64,000 bases of DNA from Variovorax gossypii (GTDB taxonomy: Bacteria > Pseudomonadota > Gammaproteobacteria > Burkholderiales > Burkholderiaceae_C): assembly GCF_003965815.1 (NCBI RefSeq), contig NZ_RXOE01000009.1, positions 124,001 to 188,000 on the forward strand, written 5' to 3'. Below the pieces are notes generated by a model that saw nothing but the letters and a program-made list of their open reading frames with translations, made no database searches and had not been told where the DNA came from. Position numbers and translations under genes: made by a program. How positions within the stretch are numbered: position 1 is the first letter of the stretch; the number at the start of each line of letters is the position of its first letter. Below are positions 53,895-62,157 of the stretch, piece after piece.

Positions 53895-54116
53895 ATGATC
53901 GAGACAGAGACGCTGCCCGATGAAGAACTGGGTGCGCAGGCCACGGAGTGGCGTCGGCGGGCGTTGCAAGGCGAACTGCACGCCCGCGGCATCGCCCATC
54001 AGCTGGAGGCCGAACTGCGCCGGCGCGCCGGCGTCCACCATCCCGGCTACGACACGCTCGACTTGCGGTCGCTTGAGCACCGGCAGGGAAAGCGGCCCTG
54101 GTGGAAGCCCTGGTGA
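53895..54116 (+). CDS. Small hypothetical protein, 73 residues
   Basis: A short gene with an acidic and Arg-rich helical product: MIETETLPDEELG, then WRRRALQGELHARGIAHQLE and a basic tail PWWKPW. It has no Cys, no membrane segment and no known domain. Third-codon GC bias fits a coding gene, and its helical content (about residues 10-45) could give a coiled-coil. An earlier in-frame ATG at 53815 would add 27 residues, but ATG 53895 seems better. It is a lone gene between the binding protein and a decayed monooxygenase remnant. Function unknown. Confidence 0.55.
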   Translation: MIETETLPDEELGAQATEWRRRALQGELHARGIAHQLEAELRRRAGVHHPGYDTLDLRSLEHRQGKRPWWKPW

Positions 54117-54128
54117 CCGTGCTTCCGC

Positions 54129-54326
54129 TCAGGCGCCGAACCACTTGTTGTTCATCGCCTGATGGAGACCATCCGATGCGCCGTCGCCCACCCACGCCAC
54201 GCAGCCATCGGGCCTGACCGGCACCGCGGTCGACGCGGCGACCGTTCCCGGCGCGGGCAGCTCCCACTGACCGTCACGCAGCTCACCTTCGGCACTTCGT
54301 CCTCGGTGCTGCCCATGGCCAAGGTC
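54129..54326 (-). pseudogene. Remnant of FAD-dependent aromatic monooxygenase C-terminus
   Basis: An open frame of 65 codons without a start codon, ending in TGA at 54131-54129. Its last 48 residues (54275 back to 54129) read like the C-terminal end of PheA/TfdB-type flavoprotein monooxygenases, with VRPDGCVAWVGDGAS and the ending NNKWFGA. The family carries a thioredoxin-like tail with RPDGxVAWR/V near its end. An in-frame TGA at 54329-54327 cuts it off from the rest, and no FAD-binding domain is present. I conclude that a hydroxylase gene was here and was deleted or has decayed. The ancestral substrate is not known. Confidence 0.65.
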
Positions 54327-54560
54327 TCATCTCTTTTTCCTCCGGTTGAGGACGGCAGGAGCCTGCGTGTCCCCGGACTCCGGTCGCGTCGGACAAAGCT
54401 GGTGCGCCTCGTATTCCGTCCCCGACAGGTGGCGGGGCGTGCTGCCGCCCGAGGCTGGCCCGTTGACCCGCGTCAATGCGCAGTCCGTAGCACGAACCTA
54501 CTATCGGCCGCCATCGACGCGCCATCGATCGCACGGGACTGGTGCACCAGACTGGATCAA

Positions 54561-54578
54561 TGTAATAATTTAGTTACA
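54561..54578. promoter_or_regulatory. TGTAA-N8-TTACA palindrome upstream of PhnD-like gene
   Basis: An interrupted palindrome TGTAA (54561-54565), eight bases, TTACA (54574-54578), centred 46 bases before ATG 54616. It lies in an AT-rich patch unlike its surroundings, including TAATAATTT, and could overlap the promoter. Similar TGTAA/TTACA arms are found in operators of several regulator families (CRP/FNR-, TetR- and RpiR-like), so the regulator cannot be named. Confidence 0.5.
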
Positions 54579-54615
54579 AAATTCACAACCACCCTCCTCC
54601 GAAGAAAGCCCCGCC

Positions 54616-55455
54616 ATGCAACGCCTGCCCCTTCATCCTTCGCTTCGCACCACCGTCCGCGTCGCCGCGGGCGCGCTTCTCGCGGCGAGCGCCTCGGCGC
54701 ACGCCTTCGTGATCGGCGTCAGCGAAGGCGTGAGCTACGACGTGTCCGACGCGCAGATCACCGCCCGCTTCGAGCCCATCGCCGAGGTGCTCTCCAAGGC
54801 GCTCAAGCAGCCGGTGACGGTCAAGGTGCTCAACTCGTACAACGGCGCGCGCGAGGCGCTGAAGCAGCAGCAGGTCGACCTCGCCTTCGTGCATCCCTCG
54901 CACGTGGCGCTCGGCGCCATCAAGAGTGGGCAGTACAAGGCCTTCGCCTGGACCACCGGCTACACCGACTACAAGGTGTCGTTCCTGTGCAAGGAGCAGC
55001 AGCCGATTTCCGACTGGAAGAGCGTGGCCGGCAAGCAGCTGGTGATGCCCGACGCCGACTCCATCACCTCCGTCATCACGCGCGCCATGCTGCGCGAGCA
55101 GGGCCTGCAGGGCGCGACGGCCGTGAAGGTGACGAACACGCGCTTCCAGGAGGCGGTGCCCTTCTACGTGCAGAACGGCTTCGCGGCCTACGGCGCGACC
55201 GCCGCCTCGAGCGTGGTCAAGACCTGGAAGGACGGCGGCGGCAAGATCTGCGCGGAATCGCGCGCGGTGCCGATCAAGCAATGGCTCGCGTCCAGCAAGC
55301 TCGACGCGGCCACGGTGAGCGCGGCGCGCGACGCGCTGCTGGGCCTGGCGCAGACCGACGCCGGCAAGCGCGCGCTGGCGGCATCGAGCTACGTGGGCTT
55401 CGTCAAGCCCTCGGCCGATGTCGAAGCCTCGCTGATGAACTGGCTCGGGATCTGA
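54616..55455 (+). CDS. Phosphate/phosphonate-type periplasmic binding protein (PhnD-like), orphan
   Basis: A 279-residue exported binding protein. The signal peptide covers about 1-30 (SASAHAFVIG). The PhnD-like domain has FVIGVSEGVSYDVSD and QQQVDLAFVHPSHVAL, typical of the pocket of phosphonate or phosphite binders, followed by SDWKSVAGKQLVMPDADS. There is no ABC permease or ATPase next to it, so it may be an orphan receptor for a sensor kinase or use a remote transporter. It has an upstream palindrome and is followed by a GST gene 84 bases downstream on the same strand. The ligand is unknown. Confidence 0.83.
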   Translation: MQRLPLHPSLRTTVRVAAGALLAASASAHAFVIGVSEGVSYDVSDAQITARFEPIAEVLSKALKQPVTVKVLNSYNGAREALKQQQVDLAFVHPSHVALGAIKSGQYKAFAWTTGYTDYKVSFLCKEQQPISDWKSVAGKQLVMPDADSITSVITRAMLREQGLQGATAVKVTNTRFQEAVPFYVQNGFAAYGATAASSVVKTWKDGGGKICAESRAVPIKQWLASSKLDAATVSAARDALLGLAQTDAGKRALAASSYVGFVKPSADVEASLMNWLGI

Positions 55456-55539
55456 CCGAGGGCAAGACCGCACGCGCACGCCCGGGTGACGGCCCGGGCA
55501 GAATCCTGCGCTTGCAGTTTGCCTCTCAAGGACCCTTTC

Positions 55540-56244
55540 ATGACCGACCTCTCGAGCTTCCCCATCACGAAGAAGTGGCCCGCACAGCACCCCGACCGGC
55601 TGCAGCTGTACTCGCTGCCCACGCCCAACGGCGTGAAGGTGTCGATCATGCTGGAGGAAACCGGCCTGCCCTACGAGCCGCATCTCGTGAGCTTCGAGAC
55701 CAACGACCAGATGTCGCCGGAATTCCTGTCGCTCAATCCGAACAACAAGATCCCGGCCATCCTCGACCCCGACGGCCCCGGCGGCAAGCCGCTGGCACTC
55801 TTCGAGTCGGGTGCGATCCTCGTGTACCTGGCCGAGAAGACCGGCAAGCTCATCCCGCAGGACGCCGCCGGCCGCTACGAGACCCTGCAGTGGGTGATGT
55901 TCCAGATGGGCGGCATCGGACCGATGTTCGGCCAGCTCGGCTTCTTCAACAAGTTCGCCGGCAAGGACTATGAAGACAAGCGCCCGCGCGACCGCTACGT
56001 GAACGAGTCGAAGCGCCTGCTGGGCGTGCTCGACAAGCGGCTCGCCGGCCGCGCATGGATCATGGGCGACAGCTACACCATCGCCGACATCGCCACCTTC
56101 CCCTGGGTGCGCAACCTGATCGGCTTCTACGAGGCGGGCGATCTGGTCGGCTTCAAGGACTTCCCGAACGTCGCGCGCGCGCTCGAGGCCTTCGTGGCGC
56201 GCCCCGCCGTCGTGGCGGGGCTGGGCATTCCGAAGCGCGGCTGA
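55540..56244 (+). CDS. Glutathione S-transferase, YfcG/Ure2p-like
   Basis: A 234-residue GST of the nu-class/YfcG type. The N-terminal thioredoxin-like domain has LYSLPTPNGVKVSIMLEE, with TPNG at the active site in place of Cys or Tyr, then NPNNKIPAILD and the glutathione-binding ESGAILVYLAEKTGKL. The C-terminal helical domain starts near residue 110 with WVMFQMGGIGPMFGQ. YfcG-like enzymes reduce disulfides with two glutathione molecules. The ATG at 55540 has AAGGA 8 bases before it; an in-frame GTG at 55486 is not favoured. It converges with the carboxypeptidase gene, with stops 6 bases apart. Confidence 0.9.
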   Translation: MTDLSSFPITKKWPAQHPDRLQLYSLPTPNGVKVSIMLEETGLPYEPHLVSFETNDQMSPEFLSLNPNNKIPAILDPDGPGGKPLALFESGAILVYLAEKTGKLIPQDAAGRYETLQWVMFQMGGIGPMFGQLGFFNKFAGKDYEDKRPRDRYVNESKRLLGVLDKRLAGRAWIMGDSYTIADIATFPWVRNLIGFYEAGDLVGFKDFPNVARALEAFVARPAVVAGLGIPKRG

Positions 56245-56250
56245 GCAGCC

Positions 56251-57561
56251 TCAGTTGCTGCTGCCGGACAGGTCCATCAGCATGCGCGAGAGCAGGTAGA
56301 GCCGCGGCACCACGCTCTCGACTTCCGCGTATTCCTCCGGCGTGTGGATGCCGCCACCCACGATGCCGAAGCCGTCGAGCACCGGCACGCCAACGCCCGC
56401 CACAAGGCTCGCGTCGGCCGCGCCGCCGCTGCTCTCGATGGTGAGCTTCTTGCCGATCTCGGCGTAGATGCCTTCGGCCATGGTCACCAGCTTGTCGGAC
56501 GCGGGCGAGCGCGGCATCGGCGGCAGGCCGCGGATCAGGCGCACGCGCACCTCGGTCTCCGGAATGAGCTTGTTCTGCGAGATGCGGACCAGGTCCTTCT
56601 CCACGCGGTCGAGTTCCTCGGGCGTGGCGGCGCGCACGTCGCCCTTGGCGCTGGCCGTCGCGGGGATCACGTTGGTCGGGCCGTTGGCCGTGAGCACCGT
56701 GAAGTTGACGGTGGTCTTCTTCGCCGTGTCGGCAGTCTTCGACAGCTGCAGCACCTGGTGCGCCACTTCCATCGCCGCGTTGCGGCCCGCCTCGGGCGCC
56801 ACGCCCGCGTGGGCGGCAAGCCCCTTCACCTCGACGAGCGCGGTGGCCGAGCCCTTGCGCTCGACCACGAGGCCGTCGGCCGGGCGGCCCGGCTCCAGGT
56901 TCAGCGCCACGTCGTGCTGCTTGGCCACGCGCTCGATGAGCGCGCTGGTGCCAACGGAGCCGGTCTCTTCGTTGGTGTCGAGCAGGAAGGTGATCTGTCC
57001 ATAGTCCTTGAAGCCGATCTGCTGCAGGATCTTCAGCGCGTAGAGGCCGGCCACCACGCCGCCCTTGTCGTCCATCACGCCGGGGCCGTAGGCTCGGCCG
57101 TCCTTGATGTAGAAGGGCTTGGCCGCCGCCGTGCCTTCCTTGAAGACGGTGTCCATGTGCGCGAGGATCAGGATCTTCTTCTTGCCCTGGCCCGTCAGCG
57201 TGGCCACCACGTTGGTGCCGGGATGCGGATCGGCCGGAAAGGTCTCGATGCGCGCGCCGAGCTTGCGCAGTTCTTCCACCGCCAGCTCGCGCACCTTGGC
57301 CAGGCCCGCGGTGTCGGCCGATCCCGAATCGATGTTGACCATCGTCTCCAGCATCTTCAGCGCGCCGTCCTTGCTCTGCGTGGCCGCATCGAGCACGCCC
57401 TGGTGCGGCTTCTGGGCCATCGCGCTGCCGGCGAGGAACGCGCATGCGAGCGCGGCGCACTGGGCGACGGCGAGCATGCGGCGGCGGGCGGGTGCCGCGG
57501 ATTTCACGGCCGAAGGAATCGGGAAGGGAGCCGGGGAAAGATGGCGCGAGTGAGTCGTCAT
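56251..57561 (-). CDS. M20 family metallopeptidase, carboxypeptidase G2-like
   Basis: A 436-residue exported zinc exopeptidase. The N-terminus is long and basic, followed by a hydrophobic signal (about 30-48) ending GSAMAQKP. Metal ligands are His in LILAHMDTVF, the bridging Asp in GPGVMDDKGG, Glu pairs in DTNEETGS, Glu in NLEPGRP, and His in GGIHTPEEY. The dimerisation domain is inserted at about 230-340. The closest recognised group is glutamate carboxypeptidase (CPG2-type), which cleaves C-terminal glutamate, for example from folates. The exact substrate is unproven. It lies next to the nitrile hydratase operon on the same strand but with a 120-base gap. Confidence 0.88.
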   Translation of the reverse strand: MTTHSRHLSPAPFPIPSAVKSAAPARRRMLAVAQCAALACAFLAGSAMAQKPHQGVLDAATQSKDGALKMLETMVNIDSGSADTAGLAKVRELAVEELRKLGARIETFPADPHPGTNVVATLTGQGKKKILILAHMDTVFKEGTAAAKPFYIKDGRAYGPGVMDDKGGVVAGLYALKILQQIGFKDYGQITFLLDTNEETGSVGTSALIERVAKQHDVALNLEPGRPADGLVVERKGSATALVEVKGLAAHAGVAPEAGRNAAMEVAHQVLQLSKTADTAKKTTVNFTVLTANGPTNVIPATASAKGDVRAATPEELDRVEKDLVRISQNKLIPETEVRVRLIRGLPPMPRSPASDKLVTMAEGIYAEIGKKLTIESSGGAADASLVAGVGVPVLDGFGIVGGGIHTPEEYAEVESVVPRLYLLSRMLMDLSGSSN

Positions 57562-57681
57562 GTTGTCCGTTCTGTTGATGGAAAGCCGGGAGAGGCGCGG
57601 CAGGCTACCACCCGCCTCGCGAACGGATCAAGCTCGCGGCGCGGGCGCTGCCGCCCGCACTCTACATACGGCGCAGGCACC

Positions 57682-58044
57682 TCAGCCGGGAAAGTCTTCC
57701 CCGCGCAGCTCGATCGGCTGGCCGTGCGGCGTGCGACCGGCCGCGTGCTCCCAGGCGTGGCGATAGCGGGCGAGCTCGTCGCCTGAGCTGGCGCCCTTGC
57801 GGGCCACAAGGCCCTCGAGCGCCGCGAGCCAATGGCGGTAGTAGGTGGTGCCGTTGTCGGGATCGCCCGCTGCCTGCGCAGTTGCGATCTGCACGGCCAG
57901 CGCCTCGGCCCATTCCGGCCAGGTAAAGAGGCCGCGCTCGTGCAGCGCCAGCGTCATCGCGAAGGCCTGCGCTTCCCAGGGGGCGTTGAAGACGGGACCG
58001 TCGGCGTCGCGAGGCATGCCGGGCGAAAGAGGCATGCCGCTCAT
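57682..58044 (-). CDS. Nitrile hydratase accessory (activator) protein, P14K-like
   Basis: A 120-residue protein homologous to the N-terminal part of the beta subunit: PVFNAPWEAQAFAMTLALHERGLFTWPEWAEAL in short pieces, then YYRHWLAALEGLVARKG. In cobalt-type nitrile hydratases such small proteins (P14K or NhlE) chaperone the alpha subunit and enable cobalt insertion and cysteine oxidation through subunit swapping. The ATG at 58044 overlaps the stop of the beta gene (ATGA). It is the last gene of the alpha-beta-activator operon. Its final residues GEDFPG are not well conserved. Confidence 0.88.
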   Translation of the reverse strand: MSGMPLSPGMPRDADGPVFNAPWEAQAFAMTLALHERGLFTWPEWAEALAVQIATAQAAGDPDNGTTYYRHWLAALEGLVARKGASSGDELARYRHAWEHAAGRTPHGQPIELRGEDFPG

Positions 58045-58706
58045 GCCACCGCCTCCAGATAGCTTTCCCACGCATCGACCGACACCGAGAGGTTCTGGCG
58101 CGGCGCATCGTCGCCCCACAGTTCGGCTTCGTCGAACTCCACCGTGTAGAGCCACTGCGGCTGCTCGCCGAGCCCCTGCGCGTTCGTGTCGGCGAACACG
58201 TGCGCGCCATGCACGTGGACGATGGTGCCGCGCTTGCCCTGCACATAGCCCGGCAGCCGCGTGTGGTGGTCGACCTTGCCCAGGTGCATGCGCACCGGCT
58301 GGCCCGGCGCGAAGCGTGCCGGGGCCGGCGCCGGTCGTTCGGTGGGCGAGCCCTTGGCGAGGACGGCGGGCACATTGGCCGCCTGCAGTACGCGGGCCAC
58401 GGGCGCGGCCGCGTGGCGCATCTCCCCGCTCTCGATCTCGTCCGGAAAGACCTGTCCGCGCTGCAGCATCAACTGCTCCAGCGCGGCGAGCCATATCTGG
58501 TAGTAGCTCAGTTCGCGATAGTCCGGCAGCGTCTCACGCACGGCACGGCTCGCGTCGATGTTCCACGAGCCCGTCGCGCCCATGGCCAGCACCAGCGCCA
58601 GCGCGCGCGGCTCCCAGTCGGCGTGGAAGAGATCGCCTTCGGCTTCGGGCACCACCTTGCCGAAGCCCGGCTGTCCGCCGAGGTCGGCATTCGTCACGTA
58701 GCTCAT
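58041..58706 (-). CDS. nthB: Nitrile hydratase subunit beta
   Basis: The beta subunit (221 residues) of nitrile hydratase. The N-terminal helical half has DLGGQPGFGKVV and FHADWEPRALALVLAMG, with SYYQIWLAALEQLMLQRG. The C-terminal half is an SH3-like barrel, with GQPVRMHLGKVDHHTRLPGYVQGKRG split over about 140-165 and VYTVEF-like YTVEFDEAELWG. Two Arg residues that hydrogen-bond the oxidised cysteines of the alpha subunit are expected among the Arg in this family. It overlaps alpha and activator genes by ATGA on each side, indicating strict co-translation. Confidence 0.93.
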   Translation of the reverse strand: MSYVTNADLGGQPGFGKVVPEAEGDLFHADWEPRALALVLAMGATGSWNIDASRAVRETLPDYRELSYYQIWLAALEQLMLQRGQVFPDEIESGEMRHAAAPVARVLQAANVPAVLAKGSPTERPAPAPARFAPGQPVRMHLGKVDHHTRLPGYVQGKRGTIVHVHGAHVFADTNAQGLGEQPQWLYTVEFDEAELWGDDAPRQNLSVSVDAWESYLEAVA

Positions 58707-59365
58707 GCGGCGCTCCCCGCTTCGACAGGCGCGCCGACCAGCCGAGTGCCGATCATCGAATCGCGCGAGACCAGCGCGGCAAGCTCTTCTTCGCCCAGGC
58801 CTTCGGTGCCGGCGGGTCGCTGCGGAATGACGAGGTAGCGCACCTCGGCGGTCGAATCCCACACGCGGATGCGCGTGCTCTCGGGCAGCGCGGTGCCGAA
58901 GTCGGCGAGCACGCCGCGCGGATCCTTCACCACGCGCGAGCGGTACGGCGCGCTCTTGTACCAGGTGGGCGGCAGGCCCAGCACCGGCCACGGGTAGCAG
59001 CTGCACAGCGTGCAGACCACCATGTGATGCAGCTCGTCGGTGTTCTCCACCGCCACCATGTGCTCGCCCTGCCTGCCCGTGTAGCCGAGCGAGGCGATCG
59101 CCGCGGTGGCGTCGGCCAGCAGCCACTGCCTGAAGGCCGGATCGACCCAGGCCCTCGCCACCACCCGCGCACCGTTGCGCGGGCCGACGCGGGTCTGGTA
59201 GGTGTCGATCAGCGCGTCGAGCGCGGCGGGGTCGATGTAGCCCTTCTGCGCGAGCACGCTCTCGAGCGCGCGAACGCGCAGGTCCATCTCGCCGAGTTCG
59301 CTGTGTTCGTGGCCGTGGTCGTGATCGTGATGCTGGTGGTCGTCGTGGGGGTGGTTCGGGCTCAT
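58703..59365 (-). CDS. nthA: Nitrile hydratase subunit alpha, cobalt type, with His-rich N-terminus
   Basis: The catalytic alpha subunit (220 residues), which hydrates nitriles to amides. The metal site is VCTLCSCYPWP, with Cys118, Cys121, Ser122 and Cys123; Thr119 instead of Ser marks a cobalt enzyme. WPVLGLPPTWYKS follows, and YLVIPQRPAGTEG lies near the C-terminus. Residues about 4-21 are an unusual His/Asp stretch (ten His within eighteen residues) before the normal fold, possibly holding cobalt or nickel. The ATG at 59365 was taken, with GTG 59389 as an alternative. The gene is divergent from thyA with a 71-base gap and starts the operon. Confidence 0.94.
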   Translation of the reverse strand: MSPNHPHDDHQHHDHDHGHEHSELGEMDLRVRALESVLAQKGYIDPAALDALIDTYQTRVGPRNGARVVARAWVDPAFRQWLLADATAAIASLGYTGRQGEHMVAVENTDELHHMVVCTLCSCYPWPVLGLPPTWYKSAPYRSRVVKDPRGVLADFGTALPESTRIRVWDSTAEVRYLVIPQRPAGTEGLGEEELAALVSRDSMIGTRLVGAPVEAGSAA

Positions 59366-59436
59366 CCGGGCGATGCTACGCCCGGGCACTTAAAATTCGA
59401 AGCCTCCCGCCAGATCCCCCCGGAAGCCCCTCCCCC

Positions 59437-60279
59437 ATGACCTCCACGCCCGCCCGCCCCGTCCGCTCCCAGTACGAAGATTTCATGCGCCATGTCGACA
59501 CCCATGGCGTCTTCAAGAGCGACCGCACGGGCACGGGCACCAAGAGCGTGTTCGGCCACCAGATGCGCTTCGACCTGAACGAGGGCTTCCCGCTGGTCAC
59601 CACGAAGAAGGTGCACCTGAAGTCCATCATCCAGGAACTGCTGTGGTTCCTCACCGGATCGAGCAACAACAACTGGCTCAAGGAGCGCGGCGTCACCATC
59701 TGGGACGAATGGGCGCGCGAGGACGGCGACCTGGGCCCGGTGTACGGCGTGCAATGGCGCAGCTGGCCCACGCCTGAGGGCGGCCACATCGACCAGATCG
59801 CCGAAGTCATCAAGACGCTGAAGACCAACCCCGATTCGCGCCGCATCATCGTGAGCGCGTGGAACGTGGCCGAACTCTCGAAGATGGCGCTCATGCCCTG
59901 CCACGCCTTCTTCCAGTTCTACGTGGCGCCGCCCCAGGCCGAGGGCGAACGCGGCAAGCTCAGCTGCCAGCTCTACCAGCGCAGCGCAGACATCTTCCTT
60001 GGCGTGCCCTTCAACATCGCGAGCTACGCGCTGCTCACGCACATGATCGCGCAGCAGTGCGACCTCGACGTGGGCGACTTCATCTGGACCGGCGGCGACT
60101 GCCACATCTACAGCAATCACGCAGAGCAGGTGGCGCTGCAGCTCAGCCGCACGCCCTACCCCTACCCCACGCTGAACATCAAGCGCAAGCCGGCGTCCAT
60201 CTTCGACTACCAGTACGAGGACTTCGAGGTGCTCGACTACCGGCACCACGAAGCCATCAAGGCGCCGGTGGCGGTGTGA
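59437..60279 (+). CDS. thyA: Thymidylate synthase
   Basis: Methylates dUMP to dTMP with methylene-tetrahydrofolate. The nucleophilic Cys155 is in LMPCHAFFQFYV, with the Arg-containing SRRIIVSAWNV before it. FLTGSSNNNWL, GDLGPVYGVQWRSW and the C-terminal Val of PVAV are typical; QLYQRSADIFLGVPFNIASYA in short blocks is present. It is 280 residues, with an N-terminal extension of about 10 residues. A TAAAAT at 59391-59396 is a possible -10. It overlaps or nearly overlaps the folA start and forms a thyA-folA-App1 run. Confidence 0.96.
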   Translation: MTSTPARPVRSQYEDFMRHVDTHGVFKSDRTGTGTKSVFGHQMRFDLNEGFPLVTTKKVHLKSIIQELLWFLTGSSNNNWLKERGVTIWDEWAREDGDLGPVYGVQWRSWPTPEGGHIDQIAEVIKTLKTNPDSRRIIVSAWNVAELSKMALMPCHAFFQFYVAPPQAEGERGKLSCQLYQRSADIFLGVPFNIASYALLTHMIAQQCDLDVGDFIWTGGDCHIYSNHAEQVALQLSRTPYPYPTLNIKRKPASIFDYQYEDFEVLDYRHHEAIKAPVAV

Positions 60280-60293
60280 GCGGCGCGAGTGGA

Positions 60294-60815
60294 ATGAGCA
60301 AACCCCGCATCAACCTCATCTTCGCCCGCGCCGCCAACGGCGTGATCGGCGTGAACAACACCATTCCCTGGCACATCCCGGAGGACATGGCGCACTTCAA
60401 GCAGCAGACCGCGGGTGCGCCGGTGATCATGGGCCGCAAGACCTGGGACTCGCTGCCGCCGCGCTTCCGCCCGCTGCCGGGCCGGCGCAACATCGTCGTC
60501 ACGCGGCAGGCCGGCTGGCAGGCCGAGGGCGCGCATCGCGCGGGCAGCCTGCAGGAGGCGCTGTCGCTGTGCGAATCGCCGGAGGTCGACACCGCCTGGG
60601 TGATCGGCGGCGCGCAGATCTACGCCGAGGCCGAGCCGCTCGCGCAGCGCGCGGTGGTGACCGAGGTCGCGCGCGACTACGAAGGCGATGCCTACGCACC
60701 GGAACTCGATGCCGCCTCCTGGCGCGAGACGCAGCGCGAATCGCATGTCTCGGCCAAGGAAGGCCTGGGCTTCAGCTTCGTGACCTACGAGCGCGTCGCC
60801 CCCGCGACGAAGTGA
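60294..60815 (+). CDS. folA: Dihydrofolate reductase
   Basis: Reduces dihydrofolate with NADPH, regenerating the cofactor used by ThyA. The 173-residue protein has NLIFARAANGVIGVNNTIPWHIPEDM in pieces at about 5-32 (catalytic Glu in PEDMAHFK), GAPVIMGRKTWDSLP, NIVVTRQ and the nucleotide-binding VIGGAQIYAEA near 103. ATG 60294 is preferred; an in-frame GTG at 60276 overlaps the thyA stop and would add six residues. Coupling with thyA is typical of bacteria. It is followed 4 bases later by the App1-like phosphatase gene. Confidence 0.95.
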   Translation: MSKPRINLIFARAANGVIGVNNTIPWHIPEDMAHFKQQTAGAPVIMGRKTWDSLPPRFRPLPGRRNIVVTRQAGWQAEGAHRAGSLQEALSLCESPEVDTAWVIGGAQIYAEAEPLAQRAVVTEVARDYEGDAYAPELDAASWRETQRESHVSAKEGLGFSFVTYERVAPATK

Positions 60816-60819
60816 AGCG

Positions 60820-61962
60820 ATGAACGGCCCCGCTGCGCACCGGCCGACCCTGCCCGGCCCGCGGCGCCGTTCGGTGGTGGCGGGCGCGGCACTGCTCGCG
60901 GGACTCGCGCCGATGCGGGCGCTGCAGGCCGCGGAGCCTCTGGAGCCCGACGAAGAGGCACTCTTCATGACGGGCGTCGCGCGCCCAACGATCGACGGCC
61001 GGCTAGAAGTCGACATCCACGCCTGGATCTTCGAGCGCGAACGCCGCTGGGGCCTCGACACAGCCCTCGCGCGCTATCTCGGCCTGAGCCTGAAGAAGCT
61101 CTCTCCCACCGCGCGCCTGCGCTTCAGCCAGCGCACGGCGCTGTTCCATGCGGAATCGGAAGAAGACAAGGTGATCGACGTCGCCTTCGACAACAGTTCC
61201 GATCGCGTAACGATGCCCGCCTCGGGCAAGGACGGCCGCACCAACCTCCGCATCGTGATCGACGTGCCGCGCGCACCGTTGCTGCCCACCTCGCCCTCGC
61301 CGCGCGAGTGGGTGCAGTTCCATGGCGTGACGGGCCCGGGCGAGCTGCTGCACCGCTTCAGGGGCCAGGCGCTCGTCGTGCCCGCGCAGGGCGTGTCGGT
61401 CATCTCGGACATCGACGACACCATCAAGCGCACGCAGGTGCGCGACCGGCGCGAGATGCTGCTCAACACCTTCGCGCGCCGCTTCGAGGCGGCACCGCGC
61501 ATGGCGGGCTGGTACCGCGAACTCGCGAAGACACCCGACACGCGCTTTCACTATCTCTCGGCGAGCCCCATACAGCTCTACCCCGCGCTCTCGGATTTCA
61601 TCCGCGCCGCGGACTTTCCCGCGGGCAGCATGCACCTGCGCGAGAGCACGACCTGGCGCACGCTGATTCCCGGCGAAGACGATTCGCGCGGACACAAGCT
61701 CGGCGTGATCGAGCGGCTGCTCGCCGAATTTCCGCAGCGGCGCTTCGTGCTGGTGGGCGATTCGGGCGAGGCCGATCCCGAGATCTACGCGCAAACGTTT
61801 CGCTCGCATCCGCAGCGCATCGACAGCATCGTGATACGCGACGTGACCGGCGAGAGCCGCACCTCCGATCGCTATCGCGCGACCTTCGAAGACATCGATC
61901 CGGTCCGGTGGCATGTCGTGATGCCCGACACCACCGCGTGGCCCGTCCAGGCCGTCAGCTAG
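60820..61962 (+). CDS. App1-like (DUF2183) phosphatidate phosphatase family protein
   Basis: A 380-residue protein of the App1 family. The HAD-like catalytic motif DIDDT lies at residues 197-201 within SVISDIDDTIKRTQV, with FHYLSASPIQLYPALSDFI, GHKLGVIERLL and VLVGDSGEADPEIY completing the phosphatase core, so the two Asp of DxDxT are intact. The N-terminal 40 residues contain PRRRSVVAGAALLAGLAP, a likely Tat or Sec export signal. Yeast App1 dephosphorylates phosphatidate; bacterial members are probably envelope phosphatases, with substrates unknown. It starts 4 bases after folA, but a folate role is unlikely. Confidence 0.85.
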   Translation: MNGPAAHRPTLPGPRRRSVVAGAALLAGLAPMRALQAAEPLEPDEEALFMTGVARPTIDGRLEVDIHAWIFERERRWGLDTALARYLGLSLKKLSPTARLRFSQRTALFHAESEEDKVIDVAFDNSSDRVTMPASGKDGRTNLRIVIDVPRAPLLPTSPSPREWVQFHGVTGPGELLHRFRGQALVVPAQGVSVISDIDDTIKRTQVRDRREMLLNTFARRFEAAPRMAGWYRELAKTPDTRFHYLSASPIQLYPALSDFIRAADFPAGSMHLRESTTWRTLIPGEDDSRGHKLGVIERLLAEFPQRRFVLVGDSGEADPEIYAQTFRSHPQRIDSIVIRDVTGESRTSDRYRATFEDIDPVRWHVVMPDTTAWPVQAVS

Positions 61963-62157
61963 CGGCGCGACGACGCGAAAAACTGGTCAGCCCACGGGCA
62001 GGTTGCCGGAAACAAACTGGCACCTTCGTCGCCTCCACGGCGCGAAAGGAACACTTCGGTACACGCGAAGAAAGGCACGCGCAGCGCAGGGTTTAGACAA
62101 CGCTAATTGTTTGTGCGCACAATGTCCGCAACGCCCTCAACCAAAAGGAGACGGCTC

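Larger units (their letters stand above)
54117..54615. other. Gene-poor region with pseudogene remnant and palindrome
   Basis: A 499-base stretch with no intact gene. The minus strand holds the C-terminal end of a flavin monooxygenase (54129-54326). Another short minus-strand frame (54283-54534) lacks a recognisable domain but may be an out-of-frame continuation of the same decayed gene. At the right end, an AT-rich stretch with a palindrome at 54561-54578 serves the following binding-protein gene. Confidence 0.5.
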
